Assembly: GCA_030220185.1 (NCBI GenBank)
Contig: JASPKZ010001599.1
Coordinates: 1-64,000 of the forward strand
Length of the DNA: 64,000 bases
Direction: 5' to 3'
From: Diploptera punctata
Taxonomy: Eukaryota > Arthropoda > Insecta > Blattodea > Blaberidae
Shown: positions 43,196-53,066 of the stretch, in pieces
How the letters are laid out: each line of letters opens with the position of its first letter
Position numbering within the stretch: the stretch's first letter is position 1
Made by a program: the position numbers and the translations under genes
The notes under the pieces: model-generated
What the model saw: the letters and a program-made list of their open reading frames with translations, nothing else
Database searches by the model: none
What the model was told of the DNA's origin: nothing

Positions 43196-43312
43196 ATAAG
43201 AAAAATAAATGCCTCGACGGGATTTGAACCCAGACCTCTCGATTCGTACTCGAGGATGCTATCCATTACACCAACCACCAGGCAAATCCAATACAAACAC
43301 TTTTTTTTCTTT
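43196..43312 (-). mobile_element. SINE-3 head, minus strand
   Basis: The minus strand carries the tRNA-like head with D-region GGTGTAATGGATAGC, anticodon arm CTCGA-GTACGAA-TCGAG and B box GGGTTCAAATCCC, preceded by TTTGTATTGGATTTGCCTGG. The loop would present ACG. The body is missing on this side except for the AAATAAATG junction. Confidence 0.78.
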
Positions 43313-43317
43313 ATAGC

Positions 43318-43345
<28 letters not shown>

Positions 43346-43351
<6 letters not shown>

Positions 43352-43620
43352 TCTCCATAATTATAAAATGTAGCGAGAACTCGGTCTTCACTACACTTGG
43401 TAGCCACTATAACAAGTAAACAAATTAAAAATAATATTTTATTTTATAGCAGTGACGCTTTATCGATGTTATAATTAAATTTTTAACATTGAGCAATGCA
43501 AGTTTAATATGGCATGTAAAAAATAAATGCCTGGACGAGATTTGAACCCTGACCTCTCGATTTGTACTCGAAGATGCTCTCTACTACACCACCACACAAA
43601 TCCAATACAAACATTTGTTT
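43346..43620 (-). mobile_element. SINE-3 copy, minus strand
   Basis: Nearly complete in reverse: 3' block TGTAGCGAGAACTCGGTCTT at 43368, body TTATAGCAGTGACGCTTTAT and AACATTGAGCAATGCAAGTT, and the tRNA-like head near 43525-43610 with anticodon-arm loop GTACAAA. Its (TA)n tail is at 43316-43350. Confidence 0.82.
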
Positions 43621-43648
43621 TTTTCTTCTCTCTTTCTCTCTTTCTCTC

Positions 43649-43681
<33 letters not shown>

Positions 43682-43682
43682 T
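43618..43682. repeat. CT-rich microsatellite
   Basis: TTTCTCTC repeats at the upstream side of the SINE-3 head. Confidence 0.9.
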
Positions 43683-43707
43683 CTCCTATATATATATATA
43701 TAATATA

Positions 43708-43896
43708 TATATAGTCCATTATTAAAAGATGTAGCGAGAACTCGTTCTTCACTGCCATCTAGTAGCCACTATAACAAGGAAGCAAATCAAAGAGAATATA
43801 ATGTCAAAGATATTATTATAACATTGATAAAGCGTCACTGCTATAAACTAAAACTAATCTCTTTAATTTGTTATAGTGGCTACCATGTAATAATGG

Positions 43897-43935
<39 letters not shown>
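43708..43935. mobile_element. SINE-3 inverted junction
   Basis: A minus-strand 3' block (GTAGCGAGAACTCGTTCTTC at 43731) and part of the body run to about 43800. A plus-strand body starts at about 43815 (ATAACATTGATAAAGCGTCA) and ends in (TA)n at 43902-43935. The two meet head to head and form an inverted repeat. Confidence 0.78.
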
Positions 43936-43936
<1 letters not shown>

Positions 43937-43939
43937 TGA

Positions 43940-44222
43940 GACAAATAAGTGTTTGTATTCTCGAGTACAAATCGAGAGGTCCGAGTTCAAATCCCGTCCA
44001 CACATTTATTTTTATCATGTCATTTTAAGCTTGCATTGCTCAATGTCAAAAATTTAACTATAACATTGATAAAGCGTCACTGACATAAATTTAAAAAATG
44101 TTCTTTTTAATTTGCTTACATGTTATAAGTAGCTACCAGCTCGCAGTGAAGACCGAGCTCTCGCTACATCTTGTATAAATGGAGAATATATATATATATA
44201 TATAATATATATATATATATCA
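43940..44222 (+). mobile_element. SINE-3 copy, plus strand
   Basis: The head is shortened (CTCGAGTACAAATCGAGAGG and the B box GAGTTCAAATCCC), but the body and 3' block are complete: AAGCTTGCATTGCTCAATGT, GATAAAGCGTCACTGACATA, CAGTGAAGACCGAGCTCTCG. It ends in (TA)n at 44189-44222. Confidence 0.82.
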
Positions 44223-44223
44223 T

Positions 44224-44375
44224 TATTTGCCTGATAGCTCATGGACGCATCCTCGAGTTTCCCATCGCGAAGTTCCGGGTACAAATCCCGTCCAGGTATT
44301 TATTTTTCTTATCCTGTCATAGTTTAAGCTTGCATTGCTCAATGTCAAAACTTTAATTTATTATCTATATATATA
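44224..44375 (+). mobile_element. SINE-3 copy, truncated body
   Basis: The head reads TTGCCTGATAGCTCATGGAC with B-box region GGGTACAAATCCCGTCCAGG. The body starts normally (AAGCTTGCATTGCTCAATGT) but stops after about 60 bp in a short TA palindrome. Confidence 0.78.
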
Positions 44376-44397
44376 GATAATGTTTCATCTATTAACG

Positions 44398-44652
44398 TTT
44401 TCCTGGGGGAGTATAGTGGTTGCTATGCTCTCCTCTGGTTCCACTGTCGATGGATTTTTTGGACATAAAAATACTGAGAATGACTTTCTTCTGAAAGCCA
44501 TGGATCCTGTTACGTAGATTTACATCACGGATATGAAGTCTGAACTAAGAGATTTGTAAGCAAAATTAGTCGGGTCATTCGCGCCATAGTTGAATTACAT
44601 CGATAACGGCCTGAGCCGTTAAAGAATGTTGTTAAATAAAATATACCAAGTA
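44398..44652 (+). mobile_element. putative SINE
   Basis: The segment opens with GGGGGAGTATAGTGGTTGCT, an A-box-like tRNA sequence, and ends with CGGCCTGAGCCGTTAAAGAA and TGTTGTTAAATAAAATA, an A-rich end. About 250 bp, single copy here. The B box is not clear, so the call is tentative. Confidence 0.45.
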
Positions 44653-44654
44653 AC

Positions 44655-44993
44655 CTCATCGTCATCATCATAATCATCTTCATGGTAGACTCTCGGCCTG
44701 TTCCGCTCTCAGAATTCATCTTCCCATCGTCTTCTAGGACGTCCCACATCTCTATAGCCTTGAGGTTGGTACAACAGTGCTTGTTTTGTTTGCCTAGAAG
44801 AGTCCATTCTTAAAATATGTTCATGCCATTTTTGTTTATAGTTTTGCATTTCTTAATTTAGATTAGAAACTGAGTTTTTGCCTAATTGTTTCACTGGGAA
44901 TGTGGTCTCATAGAGTACATCCTGCAACGTATCCTAAGAACTTCGCCTCTGATGTTTCTAGTAATCTTCTCTAATCCATATGTCACAATTGGA
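44655..44993 (-). pseudogene. LINE-D-like fragment interrupted by LINE-C
   Basis: Minus-strand translation gives 'EMWDVLEDDGKMNSESGTGR' near the 3' end, 'GKQNKHCCTNL', and further upstream 'ITRNIRGEVLRIRC' and 'MAVPIVTYGLE', in several frames. It is an old LINE C-terminus with an (ATG)n-like 3' end (CATCATCATAATCATC). A LINE-C copy inserted at 44994-45004. Confidence 0.65.
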
Positions 44994-45004
44994 ACTGCCA
45001 TTAC

Positions 45005-45740
45005 TTACTTACTCCCTGGCACTATCGAACCCGTAGGTTCATGGCCGCACGGACATAAGCTCTCCAAACATCCCTATCCTGAGCTAACGCTTTCCAATCA
45101 TTCCCTGTATAATCTACTTCCACAAATCATAGTTAATGTTATTCTCCCACCTCATTCTTGGTCTACCAACTGGGCGTTCTCCCTCTGGCTTTCCTACAAG
45201 AAGCTTCCATGCAAGTCTTTCATTTCCCATACGTGCAACATGTCCTGCCCAACGCAGTCTACGATACTTAACTGTTCTTATTATATCTGGCTTCCTATAA
45301 AGACCATGTAGTTCATTGTCATGTAGTCTTCTCCATTCACCTGTCTGTTCACCTCTCTTTGGTCCAAAAATTTTCTTAAGTACTTTATTCTCAAATACTT
45401 GTAATCTCCATTCCTCTCTTAAAGTAAGAGTCCATGTTTCGCACCCATATAATATAACTGGTAGAATAATAGTTTTATATATTTTCAGTTTAACGTTTTT
45501 TGAAAGGAGTTGGGACATCAAGAGTCTCTGCAATGCATAATAGCCGCATTTCCAGAATTGAGCCTATGTTTAATTTCCTTGTGCATCTCATTCCTATTTG
45601 TGATCATTGTTCCTAGGAATTTGAATTCTGCCACTTCCTCAAAATTTCCCTCATTTGTCATTAGCTGTCCATTTCCATTATATAATGAATTTCTACGTGT
45701 GACCATATATTTAGTTTTATTGATATTTACTTCCAGTCCT
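45005..45740 (-). mobile_element. LINE-C copy with 11-bp TSD
   Basis: It is flanked by ACTGCCATTAC at 44994-45004 and 45741-45751. The minus strand encodes 'VGLEVNINKTKYMVTRRNSL', then after a frameshift 'MSQLLSKNVKLKIYKTIILP' to 'RPRMRWENNINYDLWK'. Another frameshift follows before the 3' end. It is 5' truncated just after the YADD region and tailed by (AAGT)n. Confidence 0.9.
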
Positions 45741-45751
45741 ACTGCCATTAC

Positions 45752-46075
45752 CTTATAGAACTTTTTTGGTGGATGTGACTAATTTCTTATACTTACCAAT
45801 ATTGTTGTTCTGGAAGTAAGTCAACGTTCCCACATCTAACCTGGTTGCTATGCAAACAAAAGAAATCGCAATGCTGATATGGACTAAAAAAGCACACGTT
45901 CGGTAAATAAAATAAAAAATTTCTTGAATTATTTGTACACTAACTCGTACCTTTCTTTAGACTTTTCCGGAATTAATGCAGAACATCCCACTCTTCAAGC
46001 TAACAATATCTATGACTGAATGGGAACATTTGTTTAAAACGTTACTATCAGGGTATTTAATTTAAATAACGTTGA
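45752..46075. other. stretch without recognised gene
   Basis: No recognisable coding or repeat sequence. Confidence 0.5.
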
Positions 46076-46079
46076 AAAT

Positions 46080-48430
46080 ATTCCAGAAATAAATGAAGAT
46101 GAACATACACAATTGGGCATAGAGGATATTAAAATGAATATTCAATCATTAAAAATTAAAAGAGCTAGTGGTCCAGGAGGAATACCAGCGGAACTATTAA
46201 AACATGGATCCGACCATTTATTTGAACGACTGAGAAAATTATTTACAAAATTTATGAATAGTTTATGCTGATGATGTAGTACTACTGGCCGATAGCGAGG
46301 AGATACTAAAGGCCAACACGCACACACTATTGAGTAACACTAAGAAATTAGGACTGGAAGTAAATATCAGTAAAACTAAATATATGGTCACACGTAGAAA
46401 TTCAGTATATAATGGAAATGGACAGCTAAGGACAAATGAGGGAAGTTTTGAGGAAGTGGCTGAATTCAAATACCTAGGAACAATAATCACAAATAGGAAT
46501 GAGATGCACAAAGAAATTAAACATAGGCTCAATTCTGGAAATGCATGCTATTATGCATTGCAGAGACTTTTGATGTCCCAACTCCTTTCAAAAAACGTTA
46601 AGCTGAAAATATATAAAACTATTATTCTACCAGTTATATTATATGGATGCGAAACATGGACTCTTACTTTAAGGAAGGAAAGTAGATTACAAGTATTTGA
46701 GAATAAAGTTCTTAGGAAAATTTTTGGACCAAAGAGAGATGAACAGACAGGTGAATGGAGAAGACTACATAACACTGAACTACATGGTCTTTATAGGAAG
46801 CCAGATATAATAAGAACAGTTAAGTCTCGTAGACTGCGATGGGCAGGACATGTTGCGCGTATGGGGAAAGAAAGATGTGCATGGAAACTTCTTGTAGGAA
46901 AGCCAGAAGAAAACGCCCAGTTGGTAGACCAAGAATGAGGTGGGAGAACAACATTAACTATGATTTGAGGGAAGTAGATTATACAGGGAATGATTGGAAA
47001 GCATTGGCTCAGGATTGGGATGTATGGAGATCTTATGTCCGCGCGGCCATGAACCTACGGGTTCGATAGTGCCAGTGAGTAAGTAAGTAAGTATGAATGG
47101 TGAAAAAGTTCCTGAAGAATGAAAACTATGATACATTTCGACAATCCATAAAAAGTAAAAAAAAGACCAATGTGAAAATTATAGAGGTATAACGGTAACA
47201 GGTACTATGAGTAGACTCTATGGACGTACACTAAAATATTATTTGGAAAAAAACTATAGTGATATGGAATTAGAGGAACAGTCAGGATTTAGAGCAGGTC
47301 GTTCCACAACCGACCATTTATTTTGCATTACTCAGGTAAAAGAAAAGAAAATTCAATATGGACAAACTTTGCACCTACTATTTGTAGATCTAGAGAAAGC
47401 ATACGACAATGTCCCTATAGAAAAACTATGGATTGCTTTAAGACGAATTAAGACTATAATAATTGAAGCTATACAAAATTTATATGACAATTGCATGTCT
47501 AAAATTAAAATTGGCAGTAAATTGTCTCATGGGTTTTCGATAAATAAAGGTCTTCATCAAGGTTGTTGTCTATCACCGACTCTGTTTAAAATAAATGTAC
47601 ATTAAATATTAAAGAATTGGAGGAGAAAATGTTCAAGCATGGGAATTCCTATTTCAAACAACAAAACTTTATACAACTAACATTTTGCAGATGATCAATT
47701 TTTAGTTGCACAAGATTTTAAATATTTAGAATATATGACTAGAAAATTACTAAAAGAATATGAAAAATGGGGATTAAATTTGAACATGAAAAAAAAACAA
47801 TATTTGTCAATTGGTGAACCAGAACAAAATTTAATTTTCGAGACTAGAGAATCAATAAAATCTTGTAGTGAGATCAGATATTTAGGAATTAAAATAAATA
47901 AAAATGGGAGTTATGAAGAGGAAATAAGAAATAGAAATAATAAAGGAAAATTTGCAATTGCTTGCCTCAATGGAATATTGTGGGATAAAAATATAAGTCA
48001 TAAAAATAAAATGAATATATATCATACAATTGTTAAAAGCATCATTACTATGGAGCAGAACTTTGGCCATTAACAATAAAAACAAATACGTACCTTTTGG
48101 CAATGGAAATGGATTTTATACGAAGGGCAGCAAGAATTTCAAGAAGAGAAAAAATTAGGAACTCGGTTCTATGGGAGAAAATGAAGATTGAAGACACTAT
48201 TTTAGGTTATATTAAAACTCAGCAATTAAGATGGTACGGACATGTCCAGCGAATGGAAGAGGATCGACTACCAAAATCTGTTTTGGAATGGAAACCTCAG
48301 GGAAGACGAAGCAGAGGAAGACCTAAAACCTCCTGGAGTCAGGGAATATGTTTATACATGACGGAGAAACATATACAACCAGGAGATTGGGTGGACCGAC
48401 AAAACAGGCTATTAGGAATCGGATGATGTC
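46080..48430 (+). pseudogene. LINE-E reverse transcriptase, split by LINE-C
   Basis: The most complete LINE body in the window. Before the insert it reads 'EINEDEHTQLGIEDIKMNIQ' and 'RASGPGGIPAELLKHGSDHL', the N-terminal RT region. After it come 'MSRLYGRTLKYYLEKNYS', 'EEQSGFRAGRSTTDHLFCI', 'LLFVDLEKAYDNVPIEKLW', 'NKGLHQGCCLSPTLF' (47207-47605), the FADD box out of frame near 47690 ('FADDQFLVAQD'), 'SEIRYLGIKINKNGSYEEE' (47735-48073), and 'LRWYGHVQRMEEDRLPKSVL' with 'GRRSRGRPKTSW' (48097-48426). At least four frame breaks make it inactive. Confidence 0.9.
46262..47091 (+). mobile_element. LINE-C copy inserted in LINE-E
   Basis: It begins inside the catalytic box ('VYADDVVLLADSEEILKANT') and continues to 'NLRVR' with one frameshift near 46905, then (TAAG)n. 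Flanks TATGAATAG (46253-46261) and TATGAATGG (47092-47100) represent a 9-bp duplication with one difference. The 202-codon open frame at 46330-46938 is the least damaged LINE-C stretch here. Confidence 0.9.
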
Positions 48431-48704
48431 AATGATATTAATCAACCGATGATATATCTATTTGAAAACGGAGGCCTCTGTGAAAAATTCGGTGACATTT
48501 TCTTGTCCATATCTGAATTATGACTCAAAGATTTTAGCTGTTAAAGACCTAACAGCCCTCCTGATATCTAGTACCGATTATTATCCAAAGGACCTTTTAA
48601 GGCCTATAGTGGGGTCATTTTATACATTACAAGTAGCTGTGAAATAACTTAGGAATTATTGTGCTTTCTCCCAGATAACTCGAGAAAGATGTTTATGCTT
48701 TTCC
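48431..48704. other. LINE-E 3' flank
   Basis: This may include the LINE-E 3' UTR (GATGATGTCAATGATATTAA). No other feature recognised. Confidence 0.45.
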
Positions 48705-48753
48705 AACTCATTACACGCTTTATATTAGCTTGACCTGTATCTATCTATCTATG

Positions 48754-49255
48754 TAACGGAATCTTTCAACGCGATTTTCACCCACTTAAAATCATTGCAT
48801 CGACTTGAAACTTTGTATACTTGTAGAGGACCCGTGACAATACAATAATTTCGTATTTATTTTCTAAAATACTGGCCATAATCATCAGAAAATAAAACAA
48901 AAGTGTTTTTGTATCAATGTAACGGAATCTTTCAATGCGATTTTCGCCCACTTAGAACCATTGGATCGACTTGAAACTTTGTATACTTGTAGAGGACCCA
49001 TGACAATATAATAATTTCATAGGCCTATTTATTTTCTAAAATCCTGGCCATAATCATCAGAAAATAAAAAAAAGTGTTTTTGTATCAATGTAACGGAATC
49101 TTTCAACGCGATTTTCACCCACTTAGAAACATTGGATCGACTTGAAATTTGTATACGTGTAGAGGACCCGTGACAATACAATAATTTCATGTTTTGTTTC
49201 TAAAATCTTGGCCAGAATCATTCGAAAATAAAACAAATGAAAACTGGTATAATAG
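48754..49255 (+). repeat. three tandem copies of a 168-bp block
   Basis: Each copy begins GTAACGGAATCTTTCAACGC (48754, 48921, 49090) and includes CGACTTGAAACTTTGTATAC, TAGAGGACCCGTGACAATA and CCATAATCATCAGAAAATAA. The right foldback arm has only one matching block, in reverse, at about 51725-51885. Confidence 0.92.
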
Positions 49256-49284
49256 GTTGCGGACTTGTCGAGTTTTAGTCAATC

Positions 49285-49375
49285 GTTGTAAGAGCTCAGT
49301 TGGTAGAGCAGTGAACTCTTAGTGGTATATAATTTCAGTAATCCATACGTCGCTGGTTCAAATCCGGCTGGGAGG
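49285..49375 (+). tRNA. tRNA-Tyr-like sequence with intron, left foldback arm
   Basis: The D arm GCTCAGTTGGTAGAGC and T arm GCTGG-TTCAAAT-CCGGC are perfect, giving good A and B boxes. An intron of about 20 nt lies at the position expected for animal tRNA-Tyr, between CTTAG and ATCCATA. The anticodon region reads CTCTTAG where tRNA-Tyr has CTGTAG, and the acceptor stem does not pair, so this is a pseudo-tRNA. Confidence 0.7.
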
Positions 49376-49498
49376 GTTTTTTTTATAGAAGAGCATTACT
49401 TTTAGCTCATACTACAATAGTATCGAATTTAAAAATATTTACATTGTTATCTTATTCTGTAAAATATTAAAACTAAAAAATAAAAAATAAATAATAGT

Positions 49499-49934
49499 TT
49501 TAAAAAACTAAAAGAACACGCTTTATTAGAAAAGTAAAAAATGAAAAATAATTTTAATTTCCAATACGCTTCGGATAAAATAAAGTGGTCAACAAAAAAA
49601 TCATCTCCAACACATATAGAATAAAATTAGAGTTACCAACAAAAATAAATTAATTTTACCATCAAGAGCGTGGGGTGCTTCTTATGATTTTTACATTTTC
49701 TTCTTAGAGATCTTACTTTTACCAATATCTGTTTATTATCAAATATATTAATTGATATAGAGCACCCCACGCTTTTGATGGTAAAATTATTTGTTATAGG
49801 TAACTAATTTTATTCTATATGTGTTGGAGATGATTGTTTTGTTGACCACTTTATTTTATCCCAAACGTATTTGAAATTAAAATTATTTATCATTTTTTAG
49901 TTTTCTAATAAAGCGTGTTCTTTTAGTTTTTTAG
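49499..49934. repeat. inner palindrome 1 (436 bp)
   Basis: Outer ends ACACGCTTTATTAG and CTAATAAAGCGTGT pair. Inner landmarks are GTGGTCAAC with GTTGACCAC, CATCTCCAACACATATAGAA with TTCTATATGTGTTGGAGATG, and CATCAAGAGCGTGGGGTGCT with AGCACCCCACGCTTTTGATG, around a centre near 49716. Confidence 0.9.
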
Positions 49935-50187
49935 AACTATTATTTATTTTTAAAGATATTTCATGACGTTTATAAAATTCATGCTTGTAACTTTTCTCTT
50001 TAACTTGATCTGAAAGTTGATGTTCATCTGTCGAAACAATTAACTCTAAAAATTACAAATTTAATATCTGAGGTCAAATAAGTATCCTGTAATAACTTCA
50101 AAAAGATAGAAAATTACTGAAGGAATCGACATTTCAAAAATAAACAATAGTTAGAAAAAACTAAAACAACAGGCTTTATTAGAAAAC

Positions 50188-51078
50188 TTACTTACTCACT
50201 GGCACTATCGAACACGTAGGTTCATGGCCGCGCGGACATAAGCTCTCCATACATCCCTATCCTGAGTTAATGCTTTCCAATCATTCCCTGTATAATCTAC
50301 TTCCCTCAAATCATAGTTAATGTTGTTCTCCCACCTCATTCTTGGTCTACCAACTGGGCGTTTTCCTTCTGGCTTTCCTACAAGAAGCTTCCATGCACGT
50401 CTTTCATTCCCCATACGTGCAACATGTCCTGCCCATCGCAGTCTACGAGACTTAACTATTCTTATTATATCTGGCTTCCTATAAAGACCATGTTGTTCAT
50501 TGTTATGTAATCTTCTCCATTCACCTATCTCTTCATCTCTCTTTGGTCCAAAATTTTTCCTAAGAACTTTATCCTCAAATACTCGTAATCTCCTTTCCTC
50601 CCTTAAAGTAAGAGTCCATGTTTCGGACCCATATAATATAACTGGTAGAATAATAGTTTTATACATTTTCAGCTTAACGTTTTTTGAAAGGAGTTGGGAC
50701 AACTAAAATCTCAGCAATGCATAATAGCATGCATTTCCAGAATTGAGCCTATGTTTAATTTCTTTGTGCATCTCATTCCTATTTGTGATTATTGTTCCTA
50801 GGTATTTTAATTCAGCCACTTCCTCAAAATTTCCCTCATTTGTCATTAGCTGTCCATTTCCATTATATATTGAATTTCTACGTGTGACCATATATTTAGT
50901 TTTACTGATATTTACTTCCAGTCCCAATTTCTTAGTGTTACTCAATAGTGTGTGCGTGTTGGCCTTTAGTATCTCCTCGCTATCGGCCAGTAGTACTACA
51001 TCATCAGCATAAACTAACAGCTTATTAATACCATTCAGTTGTAAGCCTTCCTCATTCTCTAAAGAGTTAATGGCATGC
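50188..51078 (-). mobile_element. LINE-C copy inside inner palindrome 2
   Basis: The flanks AGAAAAC (50181-50187 and 51079-51085) form a 7-bp TSD. The minus strand reads 'GLQLNGINKLLVYADDVVLL', 'GLEVNISKTKYMVTRRNSIY' and, after one frame change near 50700, 'MSQLLSKNVKLKMYKTIILP' to 'RPRMRWENNINYDLREVDYT' and 'NLRVR' (165 codons open, 50205-50702). About 890 bp, the longest LINE-C copy here. Confidence 0.9.
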
Positions 51079-51471
51079 AGAAAACCGAATTAAAAAATTA
51101 AAAATAATTTTAATTTCCAACATGCTTGGGATAAAATTAAAGTGGTCAACAAAAAACAATCTCCAACACATCTAGAATAAAACTAGAGTTATCTACAAAA
51201 AAATAATTTTACCATCAAAAGCGTGGGGTGCTCTAAATCAATTAATATATTTGATAATAAACAGATATTGGTAAAAGTAAAGTCTCTAAGAAGAAAACTT
51301 AAAAACCATAAAAAGCAACCCACGCCTTTGATGGTAAAATTATTTTTTTATAGATAACTCTAGTTTTATTCTACATGTGTTGGATATGATTTTTTTGATG
51401 ACCACTTTAACTTTATCCTAAGCGTGTTGGAAATTAAAATTATTTTTCATTTTTTAGTTCGGTTTTCTAAT
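51079..51471. repeat. inner palindrome 2
   Basis: It is similar to palindrome 1 (GTGGTCAACAAAAAACAATC, CATCAAAAGCGTGGGGTGCT, CCACGCCTTTGATGGTAAAA, GTTGGATATG, ATGACCACTTT). Its first 18 bp (CAGGCTTTATTAGAAAAC) lie before the LINE-C insertion, at 50170-50187. Confidence 0.88.
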
Positions 51472-51564
51472 AATTTTAATTTTTACAGAATAAGATAAAA
51501 ATGTAAATATCTTTAAATTCGATATTATTGTAGTATGAGCTAAAAGTAATACTCTTCTAAAAAT

Positions 51565-51654
51565 CCTCCAGGTAGGATTTGAAGCAGCGACCTATGGATT
51601 ACTGAAAGTACATACCACTACAGTCCACCGCTCTACCAACTTAGCTACCAGAGG
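51565..51654 (-). tRNA. tRNA-Tyr-like sequence with intron, right foldback arm
   Basis: On the minus strand the acceptor CCTCTGG pairs with CTGGAGG (7 bp with two G-U pairs). The D arm is near-normal (GCTAAGTTGGTAGAGC) and the anticodon region is GGACTGTAG with GTA anticodon. An 18-nt intron (TGGTATGTACTTTCAGTA) precedes ATCCATAGG. The T arm is damaged (GCTGC-TTCAAAT-CCTAC). It keeps what the left copy has lost and the reverse. Probably a pseudo-tRNA. Confidence 0.7.
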
Positions 51655-52014
51655 ATATAATATTAATTTCTTACAACGATGGACTAAAACGTCGATAAGT
51701 CCGCAATCTAATATACCGGTCTTTATTTATTTTTTATGTCCTGATGATCCTGGCCAAGATCTTAGAAAAAAATTATGAAATGATTGTATTGTCATTGGTC
51801 CTTTAAAAGTATACAAAGTTTCAAGTCGATCCAATGTTTTTAAGTGGGTGAAAATCGTATTGAAAGATTGCGTTACATAGATAGACAGATACAGGTCAAG
51901 CTAATATAAAGCGTGTAAAAAGATAATCCGGAGTTTATAAATATAACAACCAACAAACAGAAGAAAATAATTCCTGCGGAAATTTCCATATAATTAATAA
52001 TACAGGAAGTGAAA

Positions 52015-52240
52015 AATTCAGCGGTCTAAGGCATCATGCCTTGGCGCAGAGGCTAGGTGACATTCACTGGTTCGAGTCCCTATGATGAAGAAATTTTCTA
52101 TTGGAATTTCGGTTAGTAAGGCACCGAGAACCACCCAGCATCGTGAGAAATTTGGTTAACTCTAATAAATAGCTGCTGCATGCTGAAAAAATTAAGTTAT
52201 AGCTGCAGGATAACTCGATAAGCTGACCATATGTCACCCC
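52015..52240 (+). mobile_element. tRNA-headed SINE-like unit
   Basis: The head GCGGTCTAAGGCATCATGCC and B box CTGGTTCGAGTCCC (around 52068) resemble a tRNA with a long variable arm (Leu or Ser type). The body GGCACCGAGAACCACCCAGC and CTGCTGCATGCTGAAAAAAT follows. Single copy in the window. Confidence 0.6.
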
Positions 52241-52617
52241 TTCCAAATTTGACTGAACTAACTATAAATAGTGACTGTATTGATCAAATTAACTCCTTTA
52301 AGTACCTAGGTACAATACTAAACGATAATAATACTGTTGAAGAAGAAATCAAAACAAGAATATCGCAAGGGAATAAAGCATATTTTGCTAATTTCGATAT
52401 ATTCAAAAGCAAATTAATATCAAAAAAATGTTAATTTCAAATTATATACAGCAATAATAAGACCAATCATATGTTATGGAGCTGAAACCTGGGTACTAAA
52501 AGAATCAGATACATTAAGACTATTAACGTTTGAGAGGAAAATATTTAGAAGAGTGCTAGGTCCAGTAAAGGAAAATGGAACTTGGAGGTTGAGAAGGAAT
52601 GACGAATTATACCTGAA

Positions 52618-52692
52618 ACTGGTCTTGCCTTCCTTTGGCCAGCAACCAATCGAAGGGACTATTATTATGCTTTCAAATCTTATACGAGAATT
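52618..52692 (-). mobile_element. SINE-4 5' fragment, minus strand
   Basis: Reverse complement of the first 65-70 bp of SINE-4 (GCCAGCAACCAATCGAAGGG, ATTATGCTTTCAAATCTTAT). It adjoins a LINE-G end and has no copy of the SINE-4 body. Confidence 0.8.
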
Positions 52693-52765
52693 TCCCAGAA
52701 GTTGGAGGGAAAATTTTCTATAGGATCGTAACAGGCCTTGGCCTAATACTTGAAAGGAAGAAGAA
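52693..52765 (+). mobile_element. LINE-G 3' terminal fragment
   Basis: TGGAGGGAAAATTTTCTATA, GGATCGTAACAGGCCTTGGC and CTAATACTTG match 62458-62510, the very end of LINE-G, followed by AAGGAAGAAGAAGAAGAA as tail. Confidence 0.82.
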
Positions 52766-53066
52766 GAAGAATAATAAAGAAAATATAGTTAGTTTCATCA
52801 AATCCAAAAGATTACAATGGTTTGGACATACACTAAGAATGCCAAAGGGAAGATTGCCGAATGATATTTTAAATTGGAAGCTACAGGGAACAAGATCAAG
52901 GGGAAGACCCAAGGATCGATGGGAAGATGACGTAATTGAAGATTTGAGAGAGATGGGGATTTTTGATTTGAAATCTACTGCACAAGATAGGAAGAAGTGG
53001 CGTAAACTGGTTGAGAAGGCCAAGACATTCCACTGGAAGTCGTAGAGCCTGACGAAGAAGAAGATG

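Larger units (their letters stand above)
48705..51925. repeat. 3.2-kb compound foldback carrying tRNA-Tyr-like sequences
   Basis: The outer arms are reverse complements: CACGCTTTATATTAGCTTGA near 48713 pairs with TCAAGCTAATATAAAGCGTG near 51896. Within the left arm are a triplicated 168-bp block, a tRNA-Tyr-like sequence, and a 436-bp inner palindrome. The right arm has one copy of the block, a tRNA-Tyr-like sequence in the opposite direction, and a second inner palindrome. A LINE-C copy later landed in the second palindrome. No protein-coding sequence belongs to the foldback itself. Confidence 0.87.
52240..53066 (+). pseudogene. LINE-F C-terminus, split by a chimeric insert
   Basis: The first part reads 'CIDQINSFKYLGTILNDNNT' and, after a frameshift, 'IICYGAETWVLKESDTLRLL' and 'GPVKENGTWRLRRNDELY'. 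It resumes after about 52765 with 'NIVSFIKSKRLQWFGHTLRM', 'GTRSRGRPKDRWEDDVIEDL' and 'FDLKSTAQDRKKWRKLVEKA', ending with a stop at 53043-53045. The insert between holds pieces of SINE-4 and LINE-G. Confidence 0.86.

Noticed and set aside
43618..43682. Polypyrimidine tract of a splice acceptor
   Set aside because: It is a pure CT microsatellite next to a SINE head with no exon on either side.
47041..47070. Pol III B box (GGGTTCGATAG) at the end of LINE-C
   Set aside because: It is the coding sequence for the conserved 'LRVR-stop' terminus and has no A box upstream.
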